A stretch of DNA of 64,000 nt from Lucinisca nassula (taxonomy: Eukaryota > Mollusca > Bivalvia > Lucinida > Lucinidae): the NCBI GenBank assembly GCA_963580285.1, contig OY757014.1, positions 96,889,372 through 96,953,371 of the forward strand, given 5' to 3'. The position numbers were made by a program, and so were the translations under genes. Positions 23,601-28,656 of the stretch are shown here, piece by piece; within the stretch, counting starts at the first letter, position 1; each line of letters starts with the position of its first letter. The notes under the pieces were generated by a model. That model did not search any database. It had not been told where the DNA came from and saw only the letters and a program-made list of their open reading frames with translations.

Positions 23601-26600
23601 GGGTTTAATCAGGCCTCGTATTTTTCAGGCATTTGCAGGATTTCAGGCTTTTTAGAGCTTCATTTTTTTTCTTGATTTCAAGCTTTTAGATTTTGATTTT
23701 TCCTCCCGTATTTTGTTTAAAATGACAATTTTTACCTTATCCTGCTAAATATAATTAATCAACCACACCCATTTCTGACTATTCACAAATTTGTTCAGTT
23801 CACAAACTGCATTACATACAGTGTAGATCCTGATCAGATGGCTTCTTCAGAAGCCATCTGATCTGGATCTATTCTGTTTTCAAAGGTAATGGTTGTCGTA
23901 TTCAGCAGGATGATCAGGCCTTTCAGGAATGGAAAAGCTTGGTCAGTATGAGGCCTGTTTAATGCACAAACTGATCAGACTGCAAAGAGGCTGATCAGAC
24001 TGCACAAATTTGCAGTGCTTAAGGGAAATGGCTACATCTTCAAGGGAGGCAACTCCTGCAAAAGTAGTTTTGTCTCCCATATCAATAGGGGTCAACTCTT
24101 AAAGGAAAGAATTTGCTCCTCAGGAGCAAATTCTTTCCTTTAAGAGTAGACCTCTTTTTGAGTGGGACAGGGCTTATTGAAAAGCGAACAGGAAGTCCCG
24201 AAAGTTGTCTCCCTTTGAAAAGTGGTGGAAAATTCTGCCAGGTGTTCCCATTCCCCTTAAATGAAATCTTTTTCTCCTTTGACTGCTTGTAGGCATGATA
24301 TCTGCTTCATTGTCTCCTGACAGTTCTTGTTTAATTCCAGGTATTGGTACCAAAAGATGAGAATCTCATGGGTAAACTGGTAGAGGTAGAGATCACAGAA
24401 ACTGGCAAACATTATATGAAGTGTCGTCTCCTTGGAGATGCTGTACGACCGAGAGATGTCCCTCCACCTTTACAGAAAGGACAAGTGTCAGGTTTAAAAA
24501 AGGTAACAAATATATTGCCAAATCATGTCCAGAATTTGGACTTTAACAGTTCAATTATGAATACCACTGCTTAACATGCAGATCTCATCAGTACCTGAAC
24601 TTTCAACAATTCTCTTTTCTATTAAAGAAATAGATCAGCTCTATTAGTTTTTGGTTTGTGTGAGTTGAGGTTTTACGTCTCCATCAACACTATTTCGGTC
24701 ATTTTGGAGACGTTGCTTCCAATTTTGTGCGACTTTACCGGACATTGAGATGAAATGTCATCTCAGGCCCTGCCACCCAAACAAACCAAAAGGGTTTATA
24801 TGCAGGGACAGGTCGACTCGCACCACTTTGCCTGGGCAGGCTTTGACTCTCCAAGCGGTTTACTAGTACTCATGTGCTGTTTGTTTCAGCCCTGTGTGGA
24901 AGCATTATGCAGCCCAGTCTATTGTCCAAGCCCAGATGGGTAGGGGCCCTAGCTCTAGTAGTGTTTTGTTGAGTAATGAATCACAGTTTGGAGGTCAGTT
25001 GTAAAGTAGATCAAGTGTATCCCGAGTGATTTGTCTACTTACAACTGACTGACAAACTGTGATTTATTAATCAACAAATCACACACTAGAGCTGCTCTAT
25101 TTTGATCCTAACAAACTTAAAATCCGCAATAATTTTGTTGTTTCCTTCAAATTCTGCAAACCTTTCGCCATGGGTGGTAGAAATCCCGCCAACATTATTG
25201 ACTGTTTTAACACAGATTTATGTCCTTTTTGTAATGTTTTTGATGCAACTGAAAAAAAACGTTTCACCATCTAGCATCAAAGAATCTTCCACTGACATCA
25301 TGAAACGACAGGTTCTTTATGACATCATTTGTCAAAGTTCTGTAGCCCATTGATTGGTTGCAAAAAAAAAGCACAGTTTCTTTCCATTGCATTTATAAGC
25401 ATGCTGTATTGGAATATAATATGAATATATGTTATAGTAGAACTTTGATGGCTCGAACACCGATGGCTCGTTTACTATGGCTGAGTCGAACCTGTTCTTG
25501 AGCCCCTATGGAAGTCCTCAACATAAAAAATGGTGCGAAAAAATTTAGGAGATTTTCGTCTTTTATCTTGCAAATGTATGCTGTGTGTACTCATTAGAAT
25601 CACCTTGATGAGGCGATTCTAATGAGTACTCACAGAATACATTTTTATCATATAAAACCAAAAAGATATCCAAAAGCAAGGTTGGTTGGTAAATACCGGT
25701 GGTGGGAATTCCCACTGGTATTTACCGGTAATTACCGTCCTGGGAAATACTCCAAATTTCAGCAAAAGTGGGAAAAACTGGGAAATATGATTTTTGTTTA
25801 GTTATTTCATAGAAAAACACTATTAATAGTTGAGTATTTTAATTGAAATAATGAACAGTTAGCTATTTAGCTTTTACTAAACCAAACACAAGCATAAATA
25901 TAAAGTGATGATGATGTTTATTATGTAGGGTGAAGAGAGTTATTTGAAATCACTCATATGCTTAAGAAGATAAAATACCAAAATGATCCCAATATTTGGG
26001 ACAGACATGCCTGGGCAAACAGTGCAGACCCAGATCAGAATCACTTAGCTTCTTTAAGAGAGTTTGGCATTGGAACTACATGTTTTGTATGCTTTAGTGT
26101 AACACTAAACCACATGGTTCAATTTTTTTTTTTAGATTTACAACAACTCTTTGGATGTTTGAAAACTTTGAATTTTAAGAATGTTTACACTAGAAAAAAA
26201 AAGGTTTGTTTGCAAGTTTGTCAAGTGATCATACTCCTAATGCTGAAAGATGTGATGATTTAATTGTTTCTTTGAGACAGGTATTAAACACATGTTAAAA
26301 GAACAGTTAATTTAAGCACAAAAGGATTCTTAAATTATCTACAGATACTCACCTAGGTATCAAAATTACATTAATAGCTGAAAGTTAAAAACTAATATTT
26401 TAGAATCACGTTTGAAAAGAAATTATATATACATTCTATGTGAAGGCAAGGGACTATAGATCTTTCAAGTTATTCAATATAAAAAAGGGCTGGAAAATTC
26501 TTCAAAATTTCACTTGTCCTACATGACTAGGTGCATGTGAACTCTGGTAAATGTCCTAAGGACTAGACAAACTTTTTACTTGTCCTTTAATTTTTTTTTT

Positions 26601-28619
26601 TTTTTTTTTTTTTTTTTCGGTTGTTGCAAGCAGACAAGTTGAATTTTCAAGCCCTGCATGAACTTGAAATAATTTTGCTTTCAAATAGCTATGTAGTTGG
26701 GGTATATTAAGCAGTTTCAATTGGTACTACCTATGTAAATATATATTTCCCAGTATTTCCCGGGAATTCCCTGTATTTCCCGCCGTCCAGGGAAATACTA
26801 TTTCCCGCCGTCCAGGGAAATACGAGTATTTCCCGCTTTTTTGCCAACCTTGTCCAAAAGTATATTGTATACCTCCTGGCAGTAGCCCTAAGTGGCTTGA
26901 ACAAATTTTAGAGGTCCCAAAGGTGTTTGAGCCATTGAAGTTGACTGTATTTCGTATTGGCGATGTTATACATCCTCAGTCATCAATACTGGCCTAAGGC
27001 CTTCAGCCTCCTACCAAAACAGCTGACAAAGGACCTGAAACTGGGAATAACTTGAGCCAGCGCATGACAAAACCTACAATAAGACGTGCGCCCAGCAAAG
27101 ACTCAGATCAGCCTGCGCATCCATATAGTCTAACCAGAGACTTCTCTTGCTGCATGGAAGAGCACTGGGCCCTTAGCTATCCTTACAGCGCACAACGAAG
27201 ACTCTGATCAGACTGCGTGGATGCGCAGGCTGATCTGAGTCTTTGTTGGGCACACATGTCTTATTGTAGGTTTTGTCATGCGCTGGCTCACTTATCAGTG
27301 ACAGTTCTTGTTGCACCTGCTTTATGCACGGCATGATGTAGGAGTCTGGTTTGCCATCTGTTTGTTCCTTCCTCTGTTAGTTTGTTGGTCAATATAGGCG
27401 GGACATAACCTTTAGCAGAATTCTTGTGCTTTCATCTGCACCTGCATTTGGAATATTCCGTTAACCAGAAGGTAAACCAAGTATCCCGCAGTCAACTGTA
27501 ACACAATCAGAAGTATTGTATATATGGCCATTTGGTCCACTTGCAAAAAAAAAAAAACATGCGAAAGGCTTCTACCGAATCTTCTGATGGACTCGGTGAG
27601 AAAGGTGGAGGCTGCCCCTCAAAAGTGCATTCACCTTAATAAAGGAGGCAAATTCTGGTGATCTTCCATGATGGCCCAATTGTCAGTAATTTAACCACTT
27701 TGGCATTTTGTTTGCATTAGGTTTTAAATCAACACTATTTAGGTCATTTTGGAGATGTTATTTCTGATTTTGTGTGACTTTTACCCGGCATTGAGATGAA
27801 ATGACATCTTAAACCATACCGGCCAAAGACAGCACTAGGATTTAAGGAGCGGTCTAATTTGCACCACTTTTCCTGGGCAGGCTTAGATCAGTACTTTACC
27901 AGTACTCAAGTTCGGTCGGTTTCAGCTCTGCGTGGAAGCACCATGCATACCAATCTATTTCTCTAAGCCCCAATGAGTGAGGAAAGAAGGACTTAGGTTT
28001 AAGCCAGTCCATGAAAAGTATGGTTTAGGTTACCAGCTGACTTGAAATGGCCGTAATAGTGTTTACTGGGCTGTTTAATCCTCCTAACTCTGTGGACTGG
28101 TACAGATACCTATTCGAACAGTGTAGATCCAGATGAGATGGCTCATAAGGAGCCATCTCATCTGGATCTTCACTGTTTGCCATCCTGTTAATGCTTTTGA
28201 CTTAATGCCCCAATTTTCAATTGACCCATTGTATACAAGTGGAATCGTTCATTACTGTATGTTGGACAAGTCCATTTGTCATATAATGGGTGGCAGGCCT
28301 ATTTTTTTGTTCTTATTCCATTTTTGACGGAAAATTCTGTTAGCAAATAGTGCAGGCCCTGATCAGACCCCGCATTCTGCGGTATCTGATCTGGGCCTGC
28401 ACTGTTTGCCAAGGTTTCCAGCCTACAATGGGTTAATGTGTCCAAATTCTAAGCTTTAAACTCCAAACAAATTCAAGTGCTTACCTGTCAATACATGTGT
28501 TTCAGGGTGAGATGCTGATATCAGAATCAGGGGTCTACATATTCTGGCTGTCTGTGATTGTAATGTTGGTTGCTGTGTCATGGAGGATTTATGGAATGGT
28601 CTGTGATCTCGTCACTTGA
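2480..28619 (+). CDS. CDKAL1: CDKAL1-like tRNA t6A37 methylthiotransferase, 3' part of gene, nine exons
   Basis: Joining 2480-2600, 6347-6450, 9486-9652, 11969-12114, 15039-15219, 16411-16473, 18187-18270, 24341-24502 and 28506-28619 gives 1142 nt. After the two bases completing a split Gly codon, this is one open frame of 379 residues plus TGA. All junctions have AG acceptors and GT donors with matching phases. Order: end of the N-terminal MTTase (UPF0004) domain, radical-SAM domain with C-L-N-Q-C-T-Y-C, conserved blocks such as [22 protein letters not shown] and [12 protein letters not shown], then TRAM domain and a C-terminal hydrophobic anchor. In the known family the enzyme uses SAM and two iron-sulfur clusters to convert t6A37 to ms2t6A37 in tRNA-Lys(UUU), and is anchored in the ER membrane. 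The tail anchor favours CDKAL1 over its mitochondrial relative CDK5RAP1. Family proteins are near 580 residues, so roughly 200 N-terminal residues and the promoter are outside the window. Confidence 0.96.
2675..2870. repeat. Family D foldback
   Basis: AATGATCCTAAGTATTGGGG followed by the hairpin AACAGTGCAGACCCAGATCA with its complement, then a tail seen also at 8440-8643, 16706-16840, 25978-26050 and (inverted) 35637-35815. Lies 75 bp downstream of a CDKAL1 exon. Confidence 0.6.
2896..4600 (+). repeat. Family H SINE body, split by a hAT-like insertion
   Basis: The left part from GGGCCCCCGCCCACCAGGG to 3037 and the right part from 4428 to TTAAACCTCAATTCAAACAA together form one H element. It is in the forward orientation, with the 3' end at the TTAAACCTCAA side. 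Confidence 0.75.
3038..4427. mobile_element. hAT-like non-autonomous transposon, 1390 bp
   Basis: Ends CAGGGCTCGAGAAA and TTTTCTCGAGCCCTG form terminal inverted repeats with the canonical hAT CAGGG start. GTGTGTAA is repeated exactly outside both ends (3030-3037 and 4428-4435), an 8-bp target duplication. Long imperfect internal palindromes (ATTTCGCCAAAAAATTACGG, GGTAATTTCCG) and a short direct repeat CAGATTTCACCTACTTTCAT near 3255-3320 are present. No transposase ORF. Confidence 0.85.
4601..4859. mobile_element. TA-flanked MITE, 259 bp
   Basis: Starts TATAGTTCGAACAAATCGAC and ends GTCAAATTGTTGAACTATA, giving terminal inverted repeats of about 25 bp with one or two mismatches. A relative in inverted orientation lies at 42731-42987. 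It abuts the 3' tail of the H SINE. Confidence 0.75.
4891..5246. mobile_element. Family G foldback MITE
   Basis: Ends TACAGTAGAACTTCGAGG and TCGAAGTTCGACTGTA are inverted repeats. The centre is the hairpin ATTAGAATCGCCTC / GAGGCGATTCTAAT. Other copies: 7753-8044, 25433-26949, 43981-44326, 57104-57770. Confidence 0.75.
5574..5801. mobile_element. Family B MITE, TTAA-flanked
   Basis: TTAACCCATTTTGTACCGG at the left, GGTACAAAAAGGGTTAA at the right, with core hairpin AACAGTGCAGGCCCAGATCA near the left. TTAA at both ends and a CCC start suggest a piggyBac-like, non-autonomous origin. Confidence 0.75.
5876..6320. repeat. Two adjacent TTAA-type foldbacks sharing the core hairpin
   Basis: Two related units, about 5876-6110 and 6107-6320, each run from AACCCATA through CTGCC(A/G)GTTACTTT and a core hairpin to TTTAAGGGTTAA or CTTAAGGGTTAA. 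The first has the complete core AGATCAGACTGCTCC / GGAGCAGTCTGATCT; the second has only half. They share the boundary TTAA. They end 27 bp before the exon at 6347. Confidence 0.6.
6347..6450 (+). CDS. CDKAL1: CDKAL1 exon: radical-SAM cluster motif
   Basis: Acceptor TTATTTCAG ends at 6346 and donor GTAAGA starts at 6451. The exon reads [20 protein letters not shown] and onward to AKQSFE. The three cysteines of CxxxCxxC ligate the SAM-binding 4Fe-4S cluster. Intact cysteines argue that the gene is functional. Confidence 0.96.
7166..7458 (+). repeat. Family H SINE body
   Basis: Starts GCGGCCCCTGCACATCGAGC, contains GCTTCCACGTGGAGCTGAAA and ends GTTAAACCTCAAACCAATCA. The pattern is the same as at 62881-63182. 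Confidence 0.7.
7637..7693. repeat. Stand-alone core hairpin
   Basis: AAACAGTGTAGATCC and GATCTACACTGTTT flank a short GAGATG...CATCTC stem. This is the shared core found inside families A, B and D, here without recognisable family termini. Confidence 0.6.
7753..8044. mobile_element. Family G foldback MITE
   Basis: Ends TACAGTAGATCTTCGATGG and CATTGAAGTTCTACTGTA. The central hairpin is partly decayed (ATTAGAATCGGCTC / GAGGCGATTC). Confidence 0.7.
8440..8643. repeat. Family D foldback
   Basis: AATGATTCTAAGTATTTGG at the left, the core AACAGTGCAGACCCAGATCA, then TTCTTGGACTCCTTGCTGG and ACAGCAAGTCCTCAAGGTGT, matching the inverted copy at 35637-35815. Confidence 0.6.
8679..8945 (-). repeat. Family H SINE body
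   Basis: Inverted orientation: GGTTTAAAGTCC near the left, CATTTTGGAGACATTGCTTC, then GCTCTGTGTGGAGGCATCAT and CTCTAAGCCCCGAT. The 5' end is degraded. Confidence 0.65.
9047..9260. mobile_element. Family C foldback MITE
   Basis: Ends TACAGTAAAACTCC and GGAATTTCACTGTA are inverted. An inner perfect arm pair, TTGGGACTATTCAAAAGTGG against its complement, follows the left end. Full copies also at 37370-37580 and, with insertions, 36588-36974 and 55439-55840. Confidence 0.7.
9486..9652 (+). CDS. CDKAL1: CDKAL1 exon: radical-SAM barrel
   Basis: Acceptor TTTACAG ends at 9485 and donor GTATGT starts at 9653. It reads [20 protein letters not shown], continues through [20 protein letters not shown] and ends [10 protein letters not shown]. 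These are strongly conserved radical-SAM barrel segments of the family. A family A MITE starts 44 bp downstream. Confidence 0.96.
9697..10659. mobile_element. Family A MITE interrupted by a second element
   Basis: TTAACCCTTATT at the left and GCAAGATAAGGGTTAA at the right are family A ends, with the core hairpin at about 10556-10620. The two parts are separated by 9709-10451. Confidence 0.75.
9709..10451. mobile_element. hAT-like non-autonomous element, 743 bp
   Basis: Terminal inverted repeats AGTGTTTCCCCCAGC and GCTGGGGGAAACACT enclose repeated AAAAGGGCATGGCGCTG segments. Comparison with uninterrupted A copies shows CTTATT/CTTATC on the two sides, a degraded target duplication. No ORF. Confidence 0.7.
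10710..11214. mobile_element. Family B MITE interrupted by an H SINE
   Basis: TTAACCATTTTTTATAGGAA to about 10822 and from about 11124 to ACAAAATGGGTTAG are the halves of a B element with the AACAGTGCAGGCCCAGATCA core. Confidence 0.65.
10823..11121 (-). repeat. Family H SINE body inserted in a B MITE
   Basis: Inverted H element, GATTTGAGGTTTAACGTCCC to CGATGGGTGGGGCC. ATTTTCTAAATA recurs on both sides, a target-site duplication of about 12 bp, as expected for LINE-mobilised SINEs. Confidence 0.8.
11811..11921. repeat. Long stem-loop, arms near 48 bp
   Basis: CATGTATTATTGAATTTATT and onward to GGAATAAAATGC-like sequence is mirrored by its complement ending AATAATACATG, with the short loop CTCGGCAAAGCC. 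Lies 48 bp upstream of a CDKAL1 exon. Probably the centre of another foldback element whose ends I did not find. Confidence 0.7.
11969..12114 (+). CDS. CDKAL1: CDKAL1 exon: radical-SAM barrel
   Basis: Acceptor TTATTTCAG ends at 11968 and donor GTAAGT starts at 12115. It reads [20 protein letters not shown], then [20 protein letters not shown] and HVVDFLKQ, with the following codon split CA|T. A mariner transposon lies about 200 bp downstream in the intron. Confidence 0.96.
12321..13612 (+). mobile_element. Mariner transposon, 1292 bp, with TA target site
   Basis: Terminal inverted repeats CCAGGGTAGGCTGAAAAG at the left and CTTTTCAGCCTACCCTCG at the right extend through the following CTGAGCCTGACCAAG and are nearly perfect. 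TA is duplicated outside (12319-12320 and 13613-13614). The good ends and short list of inactivating mutations indicate a fairly recent insertion into the CDKAL1 intron. Confidence 0.93.
12501..13547 (+). pseudogene. Mariner transposase, three in-frame stops
   Basis: One frame runs from ATG at 12501 to TAA at 13545-13547 (348 codons, the normal mariner length) and is broken only by TAA at 12666, TGA at 12687 and TAA at 12909. The N-terminal region is a helix-turn-helix DNA-binding domain ([24 protein letters not shown]). The catalytic part has HQDNAPAHK and [20 protein letters not shown]. There are exactly 34 residues between the second and third aspartates, so this is a D,D34D mariner, related to the SETMAR-type transposase. 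The stops replace codons by single-base changes, with no frameshift seen. It cannot make a full protein and so depends on an active copy elsewhere. Confidence 0.93.
13829..14263 (+). repeat. tRNA-headed SINE between 50-bp direct repeats
   Basis: The SINE spans about 13881-14208. Its tRNA-like head has A box TAGCTCAGTTGG and B box GGGTTCGATCCC. The body ends CACCGTCGTGATATGAC and GCGACGTTAAACCC, resembling the Meta/Rudi type SINEs known from bivalves, then a CACACA tail. The flanks 13829-13879 and 14212-14263 repeat about 50 bp (AAACACC-ATGGTTCATTGACCAT). Confidence 0.8.
14469..14647. mobile_element. Family A MITE, internally deleted
   Basis: TTAACCCTTAACTTGCTGAA at the left and GCAAGATAAGGGTTAA at the right. 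The core hairpin has lost most of one arm (AAACATTGAAGAGCCTGATC). Confidence 0.7.
15039..15219 (+). CDS. CDKAL1: CDKAL1 exon: end of radical-SAM domain
   Basis: Acceptor AATTTCAG ends at 15038. The likely donor is GTATGT at 15220, chosen because it keeps phase 0. It encodes [20 protein letters not shown], then the [20 protein letters not shown] region and [12 protein letters not shown] second GT five bases downstream would break the frame. Confidence 0.94.
15834..16360. mobile_element. Family L TA-flanked element, 527 bp
   Basis: Ends ACAGTGTAACCTCCATTAAA and TTTTTGGAGGTTTTACTGTA are inverted. The interior has several GGTGGCTG(T/C)T repeats and a hairpin GAGGTGTCATCTGACACCTC. It ends 50 bp upstream of the exon at 16411, so its right end abuts the branch-point zone. 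Confidence 0.65.
16411..16473 (+). CDS. CDKAL1: CDKAL1 exon: linker between radical-SAM and TRAM
   Basis: A 63-nt phase-0 exon, [20 protein letters not shown] plus K, after acceptor TTGTTTCAG and before donor GTAATA. The TTAA target site of a family A MITE begins at 16486, only 13 nt past the exon, so the MITE has replaced nearly all donor-proximal intron sequence. Confidence 0.94.
16486..16698. mobile_element. Family A MITE
   Basis: TTAACCCTTGACCTGCTG to CAGCAGGATAAGAGTTAA with the full core hairpin AACAGTGTAGATCCTGATCA / complement. Inserted 13 nt after a CDKAL1 exon. Confidence 0.8.
16706..16963. repeat. Family D fragment plus a stand-alone core hairpin
   Basis: AATGATCCTAAGTATTGGG begins a D copy with a truncated core. 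At 16899-16963 a second core AACAGTGTGGATCCAGATCA / complement is embedded in sequence like the 5876-6110 unit (CTGCCGGTTACTT). Confidence 0.55.
17500..17560 (+). repeat. Degraded tRNA-like SINE head
   Basis: Contains the B box GGTTCGATCCCC after TGTGCGTCTGACTGGTATTC. No clear body or tail. The sequence TGATTCAAGAAGGGCAGTTG occurs both upstream (17091) and downstream (17611). Confidence 0.4.
17689..17898. mobile_element. Family A MITE, divergent
   Basis: TTAACCCTTCTCTTGCTG to CAGCAAGAGAAGGGTTAA are perfect inverted ends and the element is almost a full palindrome, lacking one core arm. Confidence 0.75.
17918..18146. mobile_element. Family B MITE
   Basis: TTAACCCATTTGGTACCG to GGTACGAAAAGGGTTAA with complete core. 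Just 19 bp separates it from the A element upstream, and it ends 41 bp before exon 18187. Confidence 0.8.
18187..18270 (+). CDS. CDKAL1: CDKAL1 exon, first half of TRAM domain, copy 1 of 3
   Basis: An 84-nt phase-0 exon encoding [20 protein letters not shown] then GHNKCYDQ. It follows a good polypyrimidine tract ending TTTTTCAG at 18186 and precedes donor GTGAGT at 18271. This copy has the normal acceptor and joins in frame to 24341. A family B MITE ends 41 bp upstream, so it supplies sequence near the branch-point zone. Confidence 0.95.
18287..18370 (+). CDS. Duplicated CDKAL1 TRAM exon, copy 2 of 3
   Basis: The same 84-nt exon as 18187-18270 with a few silent changes, preceded by CAG and followed by GTGAGT. 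The spacer from copy 1 is 16 nt (GTGAGTTGACATGCAG), too short for a normal spliceosomal intron. If the spacer were retained, its in-frame TGA would truncate the protein. The acceptor lacks its own pyrimidine tract and would have to use donor-side sequence of copy 1. Its use in mRNA is uncertain. Confidence 0.8.
18988..20453 (-). mobile_element. Tc1-like transposon nested in the 18418-20797 element
   Basis: Inverted termini CTACTCAAAGTTTGATAGGG and its complement continue into ATCACTTTTT, about 31 bp. TA is duplicated outside, within TATA. Length 1466 bp fits a full Tc1-like element. Confidence 0.92.
19339..20172 (-). pseudogene. Tc1-like transposase, degraded
   Basis: The start at 20172 reads [20 protein letters not shown], then a helix-turn-helix ([20 protein letters not shown]). 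After frame disruption near 19945 the C-terminal part (19731 to 19339) resumes with [20 protein letters not shown], then [11 protein letters not shown] and [12 protein letters not shown]. There are 34 residues between the second Asp and the Glu, so DD34E of the Tc1 group. The region between (about 19740-19945) carries shifts and stops and has lost the first catalytic aspartate context. Confidence 0.88.
20936..21275. repeat. Array-type element without an array
   Basis: Starts TTATACCCGCTTTTTCGAAG with a hairpin (ACCCGCTTTTTC / GAAAAATCGGGT) and ends AAAGCGGGTATTTGTGGTGG TATACCATCGACTGT. It is the same layout as 60146-61722 (GCCCCGC hairpin start, GCGGGGC end), but contains only one unit with TGACCTTGACC. 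Confidence 0.6.
21449..23081. repeat. Array element with about nine 157-bp tandem units
   Basis: Left end ACAAGAGGACCAAGCTGGTC then CTGTATCGCTCACCTGAGCT. Units contain ATTTTCAGCAATCAAAGGGA, CCCAGCCACCTTACATATAA and GATCAAAACTGAAGGGGCTA. Right end GACGGCCGGCCGGACGACGG and ATAAGCTCCCCTGGAGCCTT then CGGTTGAGTTAAAA. Boundaries match those of 31972-34385. Non-coding. Confidence 0.8.
23418..23585 (-). repeat. tRNA-headed SINE
   Basis: Inverted: the 3' end GGAGTTTAATGTCC lies left, followed by TATTCAGGTCATATAATATT. The tRNA-like head to the right has a B-box-like GGGATTGACCCC and GTCAGGTGTACATCCGACTG AGCC. A longer relative is at 51629-51913. Confidence 0.6.
23729..23912. mobile_element. Family A MITE, worn ends
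   Basis: ACCTTATCCTGCTAAATATA at the left and TATTCAGCAGGAT at the right enclose the core AACAGTGTAGATCC-type hairpin with the diagnostic GATGGCTTCTTCAGAAGCCA loop. Confidence 0.65.
24019..24260. mobile_element. Family F MITE, TTAA-flanked
   Basis: TTAAGGGAAATGGCTACATC to GTGTTCCCATTCCCCTTAA, with hairpin GGAAAGAATTTGCTCC / complement. It lies 80 bp upstream of the CDKAL1 exon at 24341. Confidence 0.7.
24341..24502 (+). CDS. CDKAL1: CDKAL1 exon: second half of TRAM domain
   Basis: Acceptor TTAATTCCAG ends at 24340 and donor GTAACA starts at 24503. It reads [20 protein letters not shown], then [20 protein letters not shown] and [14 protein letters not shown]. This matches the TRAM RNA-binding part and the start of the C-terminal linker. 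A family F MITE ends 80 bp upstream. Confidence 0.95.
24663..24950 (-). repeat. Family H SINE body
   Basis: Inverted H copy: GAGGTTTTACGTCTCCATCA to CAAGCCCAGATGGGTAGGGG. Confidence 0.75.
24955..25090. repeat. Foldback hairpin
   Basis: GCTCTAGTAGTGTTTTGTTG and AATCACAGTTTG...GTCAGTTGTAAAGTAGA are mirrored by TCTACTTACAACTGAC and CAAACTGTGATT...ACACACTAGAGC. No family name assigned. Confidence 0.6.
25433..26949. mobile_element. Family G MITE interrupted by a hAT-like element
   Basis: TATAGTAGAACTTTGATGGC at the left and GAGCCATTGAAGTTGACTGTA (21 bases with separators omitted; key part GCCATTGAAG) at the right. The central ATTAGAATCACCTT / GAGGCGATTCTAAT hairpin lies in the left part. Interrupted at 25677-26852. 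Confidence 0.7.
25677..26852. mobile_element. hAT-like non-autonomous element, 1176 bp
   Basis: CAAGGTTGG at the left end and CCAACCTTG at the right end; TCCAAAAG is repeated exactly outside (25669-25676 and 26853-26860). Subterminal GTATTTACC/GGGAAATAC motifs are repeated on both sides (TTTCCCGCCGTCCAGGGAAA). The interior includes a family D fragment (25978-26050) and a T tract of about 29 bases near 26590. Confidence 0.85.
27053..27288. mobile_element. Family J foldback MITE
   Basis: TGAGCCAGCGCATGACAAAA and CCTACAATAAGAC at the left are mirrored by GTCTTATTGTAGG and TTTTGTCATGCGCTGGCTCA. The interior repeats AGACTCAGATCAGCCTGCGC inversely. A degraded relative starts near 54231. Confidence 0.75.
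27415..27600 (+). repeat. Dispersed repeat, also at 41340-41525
   Basis: CATCTGCACCTGCATTTGGA and onward to CTACCGAATCTTCTGATGGACTC (shown in part) match 41340-41525 with about 80 percent identity by eye. No frame is open in both copies, so coding is unlikely. Confidence 0.5.
27712..27978 (-). repeat. Family H SINE body
   Basis: Inverted H copy: TTGCATTAGGTTTTAAATCA to CTAAGCCCCAATGAGTGAGG. Confidence 0.65.
28115..28186. repeat. Stand-alone core hairpin
   Basis: GAACAGTGTAGATCCAGATG / CATCTGGATCTTCACTGTTT with GAGATGGCTC arms. Bears the core but no recognisable A or B termini. Confidence 0.6.
28310..28437. repeat. Short family B relative
   Basis: AAATAGTGCAGGCCCTGATC / complement with CCGCATTCTGCGG loop, ending AATGGGTTAA. 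Lies 70 bp upstream of the last CDKAL1 exon. Confidence 0.55.
28506..28619 (+). CDS. CDKAL1: CDKAL1 last exon: C-terminal membrane anchor and stop
   Basis: Acceptor GTGTTTCAG ends at 28505. The frame reads GEMLISESG, then [20 protein letters not shown] as a single hydrophobic segment, then GMVCDLVT and TGA at 28617-28619. A tail anchor is a known feature of animal CDKAL1; only its hydrophobic nature is conserved. Confidence 0.9.
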   Translation, partial: GEMLISESGVYIFWLSVIVMLVAVSWRIYGMVCDLVT

Positions 28620-28646
28620 TATTAATGTGTTGTTACTAGATTTTAA

Positions 28647-28656
28647 AATAAAATAA
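28647..28656 (+). other. CDKAL1 polyadenylation signal
   Basis: Two overlapping AATAAA hexamers lie 28 to 37 nt after the stop codon in an A-rich tract. They predict a very short 3' UTR. I see no other strong signal before the next repeat. Confidence 0.6.

Noticed and set aside
24341..24574. Single-exon reading of 76 residues continuing past 24502
   Set aside because: The frame after GLKK is non-conserved intron; the GTAACA donor at 24503 joins in phase to the anchor exon.
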